A DNA stretch of 14,147 nucleotides from Oscillospiraceae bacterium (GTDB taxonomy: Bacteria > Bacillota > Clostridia > Oscillospirales > Ruminococcaceae): contig JAHHUB010000022.1 of assembly GCA_020024175.1 (NCBI GenBank), positions 1-14,147 of the forward strand, given 5' to 3'. Below are positions 13,355-14,147 of this stretch, one piece after another (the stretch's first letter is position 1; each line of letters begins with the position of its first letter). The position numbers and the translations under genes are program-made. The notes beneath the pieces were generated by a model. That model saw nothing but the letters and a program-made list of their open reading frames with translations, had not been told where the DNA came from and ran no database searches.

Positions 13355-14147
13355 ATGAGTGAATATATATCTTTGGATAAATGCTGTGAAATATTAAAAA
13401 CCCTTGACAATGTTCTGATTCTAACACATAAAACTCCCGATGGAGATACATTGGGTTCAGCTTATGGCCTTATGGGGATATTTAAGCTTATGGGCAAAAA
13501 AGCAAGGGTTATATGCAGCGATGAAATACCAAAAAAATACAGTTATTTTACAGAAAAATTCACTGTGGAGGAATTTGAAGTTAAAAATATAATTTCCACA
13601 GATGTGGCAGATACAAGCCTTTTAGGAGAAAAGCTGCAGCAATATGCAGATAAAGTGGTATTGGCAATCGACCATCACCGCACTCACAAAGATTTTGCGG
13701 AAAATATATATGTGGATGCCGATTCCCCTGCTACAGCGGAAATTATTTATACCATTTCCGAAAAATTAGGGGTAAAATTGGATATTAATTCCGCTAACGC
13801 ATTATTTACAGGTATTTGTACTGATACAGGTGGTTTTAAATTTGACAGTGTAAAGCCATATACCCATATTGTGGCAGCTCGACTTATGGAATTTGGCGCA
13901 GAAAGTGCAAAAATCAATAAAATTTTGTTTAATACTAAATCAAAAGAAAAATTAGCTTTGGAAACTAAAGTGTTAAATAACCTTAAATTTTATTTTGATA
14001 ATACCTGTGCTTTTGCGGCAGTATTCCAAAAGGATATGGAAGAAAGCGGAGTTTCCGATGAAGATTTGGAAGGTGTGGCTTCTATTCCTGCAACTATAGA
14101 AGGGGTGGAAATAGGAGTTACACTGAAAGAAAAAGAGGGCGGATTTA
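13355..14147 (+). CDS. nrnA: DHH-family phosphoesterase NrnA (oligoribonuclease / pAp phosphatase), 3' truncated
   Basis: The open frame from ATG 13355 runs off the window after 264 residues, so roughly the last 50-60 residues of a typical 310-330 residue protein are missing. NrnA degrades nanoRNA and can dephosphorylate pAp, using manganese in the cytosol. DHH-family motifs are present: THKTPDGDTLGS (residues 24-35, with His25, Asp29 and Asp31), TDVAD (Asp83), AIDHHRTH (104-111, the DHH triad), VDADSPATAE (120-129) and GICTDTGGFKF (153-163). The start of the DHHA1 substrate domain is seen at the end. AGAGGT lies 6 nt before the ATG. Linkage behind rbfA is common in Firmicutes. Confidence 0.92.
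   Translation, partial: MSEYISLDKCCEILKTLDNVLILTHKTPDGDTLGSAYGLMGIFKLMGKKARVICSDEIPKKYSYFTEKFTVEEFEVKNIISTDVADTSLLGEKLQQYADKVVLAIDHHRTHKDFAENIYVDADSPATAEIIYTISEKLGVKLDINSANALFTGICTDTGGFKFDSVKPYTHIVAARLMEFGAESAKINKILFNTKSKEKLALETKVLNNLKFYFDNTCAFAAVFQKDMEESGVSDEDLEGVASIPATIEGVEIGVTLKEKEGGF

Overview
The window looks like chromosomal DNA from an anaerobic, low-GC Firmicute, most likely a Clostridium-class (Clostridia) bacterium. Three things point there: AT-rich intergenic DNA with AGA-rich arginine usage, strong AGGAGG-type ribosome binding sites, and a typical Firmicute rimP-nusA-ylxR-ylxQ-infB-rbfA gene order. The ferredoxin-linked MinD-type ATPases with NifX-like partners are also characteristic of anaerobes. 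I see no insertion sequence, prophage, CRISPR array, tRNA or rRNA. The species cannot be named from sequence alone.

Layout. (1) Positions 1-85 hold the last codons of an unidentified + strand gene, followed by a strong hairpin that probably terminates transcription from both sides. (2) Positions 230-3051, minus strand, form a tight five-gene operon read in this order: a DUF134 helix-turn-helix protein, a NifX-like protein, two MinD-type ATPases each carrying two [4Fe-4S] motifs, and a second NifX-like protein with a His/Cys tail. Its promoter has a near-perfect sigma-A match and overlaps one of two identical 12-bp palindromes. (3) Positions 3234-4247, minus strand, encode a PdaA-like polysaccharide deacetylase lipoprotein with its own terminator. 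(4) Positions 4449-4649, minus strand, encode a small DUF378 membrane protein. (5) Positions 4796-7735, + strand, carry ispE (isoprenoid precursor synthesis) and recG (branched-DNA helicase). (6) Positions 7799 to the right edge, + strand, are the transcription/translation operon: a strong promoter and hairpin-containing leader, then rimP, nusA, rnpM/ylxR, ylxQ, infB, a 202-bp gap with a long hairpin, rbfA, and nrnA cut off by the window end.

How the genes work together. The right half is housekeeping: ribosome maturation (RimP, RbfA), transcription elongation/termination (NusA), translation initiation (IF2), small RNA-binding proteins and nanoRNA turnover (NrnA). The left operon is the most unusual part. 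It resembles the composition of the Orange Protein (ORP) gene clusters of Desulfovibrio and the accessory genes of metallocluster assembly, and its function in Firmicutes is not settled. The regulator gene heads the operon directly behind a duplicated palindrome, so autoregulation by the DUF134 protein is the most testable new idea here. Several computed reading-frame starts needed correction from ribosome binding sites: the deacetylase, ispE, nusA, ylxQ and rbfA.
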